A DNA stretch of 6,972 nt, from contig JAFVVU010000220.1 of the NCBI GenBank assembly GCA_017502065.1, forward strand, positions 1 to 6,972, in the 5' to 3' direction. Each line of letters begins with the position of its first letter. The first letter of the stretch is position 1. The notes below the pieces were generated by a model, which made no database searches, was not told the origin of the DNA, and worked only from the letters and a program-made list of their open reading frames with translations. The translations under genes and the position numbers were made by a program. This document shows positions 4,896 to 6,972 of this stretch, piece by piece. The stretch comes from Clostridia bacterium (GTDB lineage Bacteria; Bacillota; Clostridia; RUG12999).

Positions 4896-6141
4896 ATTTA
4901 TGGGTTATGCAAACAGTTTTCAGGCGGTTGCACGACTTGAGCTTGAATGCATTAAACGGCTGTGCGAACTTCTTGGCAATCCACAAAATGATTTAAAATT
5001 CATACACATTGCCGGTACAAACGGCAAAGGCTCCGTTTGTGCAATGCTCCAGTGTGCCCTTACTCACGCCGGATATAAAACCGGTAAATACATTTCTCCC
5101 AACCTCATAAGCGTCTGCGAAAGAATATCAATTGACGGTGTTGATATTACAAATCCTGAGCTTGAAACAATAATGGCACAGGTACAATCCGGCGCGGATA
5201 TTATCCATAAAGAAACAGGAGCTTATCCAACACAGTTTGAACTTTGGACTGCAGCTGCTTTTTTATATTTTAAAGAAAAGCAAACCGATATTGTGGTGCT
5301 TGAAACAGGTCTTGGCGGTGAGCGTGATGCAACAAATGTCATACCCACTCCCCTTGCTTCTGTTATAACACCCATTTCTTTTGACCACATATCATATCTT
5401 GGTAATGACATTAAAGGAATTGCGGCAGCAAAAGCCGGAATTATAAAGGGGCCGAAAGGAATCACCGTTTCTTCAAATCAATTGCCTGAATCAATGGAAG
5501 TTATTGAAAAAAAGGCAAGCGAAACAAATAATGAACTCATTGTTGCAAAAACCCTTGAATCAAAAGCTACAACGGGCATTTATGAGGTTTTTGATTTTGA
5601 TGATATAAAAGATATTACCTGCGGACTGGGAGGCATACATCAGCTTGAAAACGCATCGGTTGCGATAACCGTCCTTAAAAAGCTTGGTATTGATAATGAT
5701 AGTATAAAATATGGAATAGAAAACGCCACAAATCCGGCAAGATTTGAAATGCTGTCAAAAAAGCCTCTTGTTATATTTGACGGTGCGCATAACCTTTCGG
5801 GCGCACAGGTGCTTTCTGAGAGTCTTGAAAGGTATTTCAAAGGCGAAAAATTTACTTTTGTATGTGCATTTATGGAAGATAAAGATTATTCTTCAATGAT
5901 TGAGCTTCTTGCTCCGTTTGCAAAGAGATTTATTGCCACTCAGGTTCCCGGAAATCCACGCGCACTTAATGCCGAAGCTTTATGTGAAACAATACAGAAA
6001 TTCGGCAAAAATGCAAGTTTTGAAAAAGAGGTTTTTGCGGCTCTCGACACCGCACTTTCAGATGAGAAAATTGTTATTTGCGGTTCACTTTATTTATACA
6101 GTTTTATTAAAGACTATTTTTATCAAAACCCTTTACAATAG
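4888..6141 (+). CDS. folC: Folylpolyglutamate synthase (possibly also dihydrofolate synthase)
   Basis: This 417-residue cytoplasmic Mur-ligase-family enzyme adds glutamates to reduced folates using ATP, which retains them in the cell and makes them good cofactors. Motifs run in order: the P-loop HIAGTNGKGSV (40-50), the omega-loop region YISPNLISVCERI (68-80), ETGLGGERDATN (139-150), FDHISYLG (165-172) with the metal-site His, AAAKAGIIK (179-187) with the Lys that is carbamylated in this family, HQLENASVAI (251-260), NPARFE (282-287), FDGAHN (297-302), DKDY (331-334), PGNPRAL (354-360) and ICGSLYL (397-403). Length is standard. The TTG start is chosen from Shine-Dalgarno spacing and overlaps folT by 8 bases, implying translational coupling. 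It shares the THF riboswitch with folT. Whether it also acts as dihydrofolate synthase cannot be told; no other folate-synthesis gene is visible. Confidence 0.95.
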   Translation: MSKFMGYANSFQAVARLELECIKRLCELLGNPQNDLKFIHIAGTNGKGSVCAMLQCALTHAGYKTGKYISPNLISVCERISIDGVDITNPELETIMAQVQSGADIIHKETGAYPTQFELWTAAAFLYFKEKQTDIVVLETGLGGERDATNVIPTPLASVITPISFDHISYLGNDIKGIAAAKAGIIKGPKGITVSSNQLPESMEVIEKKASETNNELIVAKTLESKATTGIYEVFDFDDIKDITCGLGGIHQLENASVAITVLKKLGIDNDSIKYGIENATNPARFEMLSKKPLVIFDGAHNLSGAQVLSESLERYFKGEKFTFVCAFMEDKDYSSMIELLAPFAKRFIATQVPGNPRALNAEALCETIQKFGKNASFEKEVFAALDTALSDEKIVICGSLYLYSFIKDYFYQNPLQ

Positions 6142-6160
6142 GAAAACTTTAGTGTATACT
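6132..6160 (+). promoter_or_regulatory. Sigma-A-type promoter for murA, overlapping the end of folC
   Basis: TTTACA at 6132-6137 and TATACT at 6155-6160 have an ideal 17-base spacer. The -35 element lies inside the last codons of folC. No terminator hairpin is visible between folC and murA, so read-through from the folate operon may add to expression. Confidence 0.7.
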
Positions 6161-6193
6161 ATATGTAGTAGATTTATAAGTTTTGGGGGGATT

Positions 6194-6972
6194 ATGTTGG
6201 GCGCTTTTAAAATAAACGGCGGAAACCAACTTCACGGAAATGTTCAGATTAGTGGCGCTAAAAATGCCGCTATTGCTATAATACCTGCATCTCTTCTTTC
6301 CGAAGGTGTTTGCAGAATAGAAAATTTACCATATATCAAAGACGTTAACTATATGCTTGAGATCCTTGAAAAACTCGGTTCTAAAGTTACCCGTGTCAGC
6401 GACCATATAGTTGAAATTGATAATTCAAACATTACTTCTCATGTAGCCGATTATGATATTGTTCAACGCATGAGAGCATCATATTATCTTGTTGGTGCAC
6501 TTCTTGGCAGATTTAAAAAAGCTGCAGTTAGTATGCCCGGCGGATGTAACTTTGGCGAACGTCCCGTTAACCTTCATAAAAAAGGGTTTGAACTTATGGG
6601 TGCAGACGTTAATCTTCAGGGTGGTATTTTTGCCGCTGAAGCTACACATCTTCACGGTGCAAACATATACTGTGACCTTGTAAGTGTTGGTACAACAATC
6701 AATCTTATGATTGGCGCCGTTCTTGCCGATGGGCTTACAACTATTGAAAATGCTGCAAAAGAACCGCACGTTGTTGACGTTGCAAACTTCCTTAACTCTA
6801 TGGGTGCAAATGTCAAATGCGCAGGCACTGATTCTATAAGAATTAAAGGTGTTAAAAAGCTTTCAGGTTGCACATATTCACTTATTCCCGACCAAATTGA
6901 GGTTGGTACTTTTATGATGGCAGCAGCTGCTACCGGCGGCGATGTTACTATTGAAAATGTTATCCCCAAACA
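6194..6972 (+). CDS. murA: UDP-N-acetylglucosamine 1-carboxyvinyltransferase, 5' part
   Basis: MurA transfers enolpyruvate from phosphoenolpyruvate to UDP-GlcNAc, the first committed step of peptidoglycan synthesis, in the cytoplasm. The first 259 codons are present and the frame runs open off the window end; the full protein is about 420 residues. Seen here are QISGAKNAA (18-26) with the conserved Lys-Asn pair, MRAS (93-96), MPGGCNFGERPVNLH (114-128) with catalytic Cys118 in the loop that fosfomycin modifies, then IENAAKEPHVVDVANFL (184-200), and IPDQIEVGTF (231-240). The Cys means the enzyme should be fosfomycin-sensitive by this criterion (Asp replaces it in naturally resistant forms). The Asp usual in R-P-V-D-L-H is Asn126. 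The ATG has a run of six G (6185-6190) just upstream as Shine-Dalgarno, and its own promoter. Gram-positives often have two MurA paralogues; which one this is cannot be told. Confidence 0.96.
   Translation, partial: MLGAFKINGGNQLHGNVQISGAKNAAIAIIPASLLSEGVCRIENLPYIKDVNYMLEILEKLGSKVTRVSDHIVEIDNSNITSHVADYDIVQRMRASYYLVGALLGRFKKAAVSMPGGCNFGERPVNLHKKGFELMGADVNLQGGIFAAEATHLHGANIYCDLVSVGTTINLMIGAVLADGLTTIENAAKEPHVVDVANFLNSMGANVKCAGTDSIRIKGVKKLSGCTYSLIPDQIEVGTFMMAAAATGGDVTIENVIPK

Noticed and set aside
6652..6969. Minus-strand open frame of 105 codons at the window end
   Set aside because: It is antisense to murA, whose motifs are unambiguous.

Overview
The window looks like a piece of a low-GC Gram-positive chromosome, most likely an anaerobic member of the Clostridia. 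The pointers are strong AGGAGG-type ribosome binding sites, extended -10 promoters, intrinsic terminators with T-tracts, a Firmicutes-type tetrahydrofolate (THF) riboswitch, and an ECF-type folate transporter S component. All genes read on the plus strand. No mobile element, tRNA, rRNA or CRISPR array was seen, and no gene-free gap exceeds 300 bases (the largest is 4096-4343 and is regulatory).

Region 1 (1-432) is the end of dtd, D-aminoacyl-tRNA deacylase. The reading frame is recognisable from the first bases but is broken by an in-frame TAA at 141-143, where the family normally has Lys in a G-K-M-N-L motif. The bases before the stop are much more AT-rich than those after it. This may be real decay, a split gene restarted at the abutting ATG, or a contig-end chimera. 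A hairpin terminator overlaps the dtd stop codon.

Region 2 (433-4129) is a compact four-gene operon with its own extended -10 promoter and a strong terminator. It encodes an AAC(3)-family N-acetyltransferase, a Gfo/Idh/MocA oxidoreductase, a second and shorter Gfo/Idh/MocA-like protein with an altered nucleotide-binding loop, and a cupin/AraC-type regulator. Gene gaps are 15, 12 and 0 bases. The composition suggests oxidation and N-acetylation of a sugar, amino sugar or cyclitol under an effector-sensing regulator. The substrate cannot be read from the sequence. This is the least explained part of the window.

Region 3 (4140-6141) is a folate salvage operon. An extended -10 promoter lies directly ahead of a THF riboswitch, followed by folT (folate ECF S component) and folC (folylpolyglutamate synthase), which overlap by 8 bases. 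Import and polyglutamate trapping of folate are thus controlled together by cellular THF.

Region 4 (6132-6972) is a sigma-A-like promoter embedded in the end of folC, then the first 259 codons of murA, the first committed enzyme of peptidoglycan synthesis, cut by the window edge.
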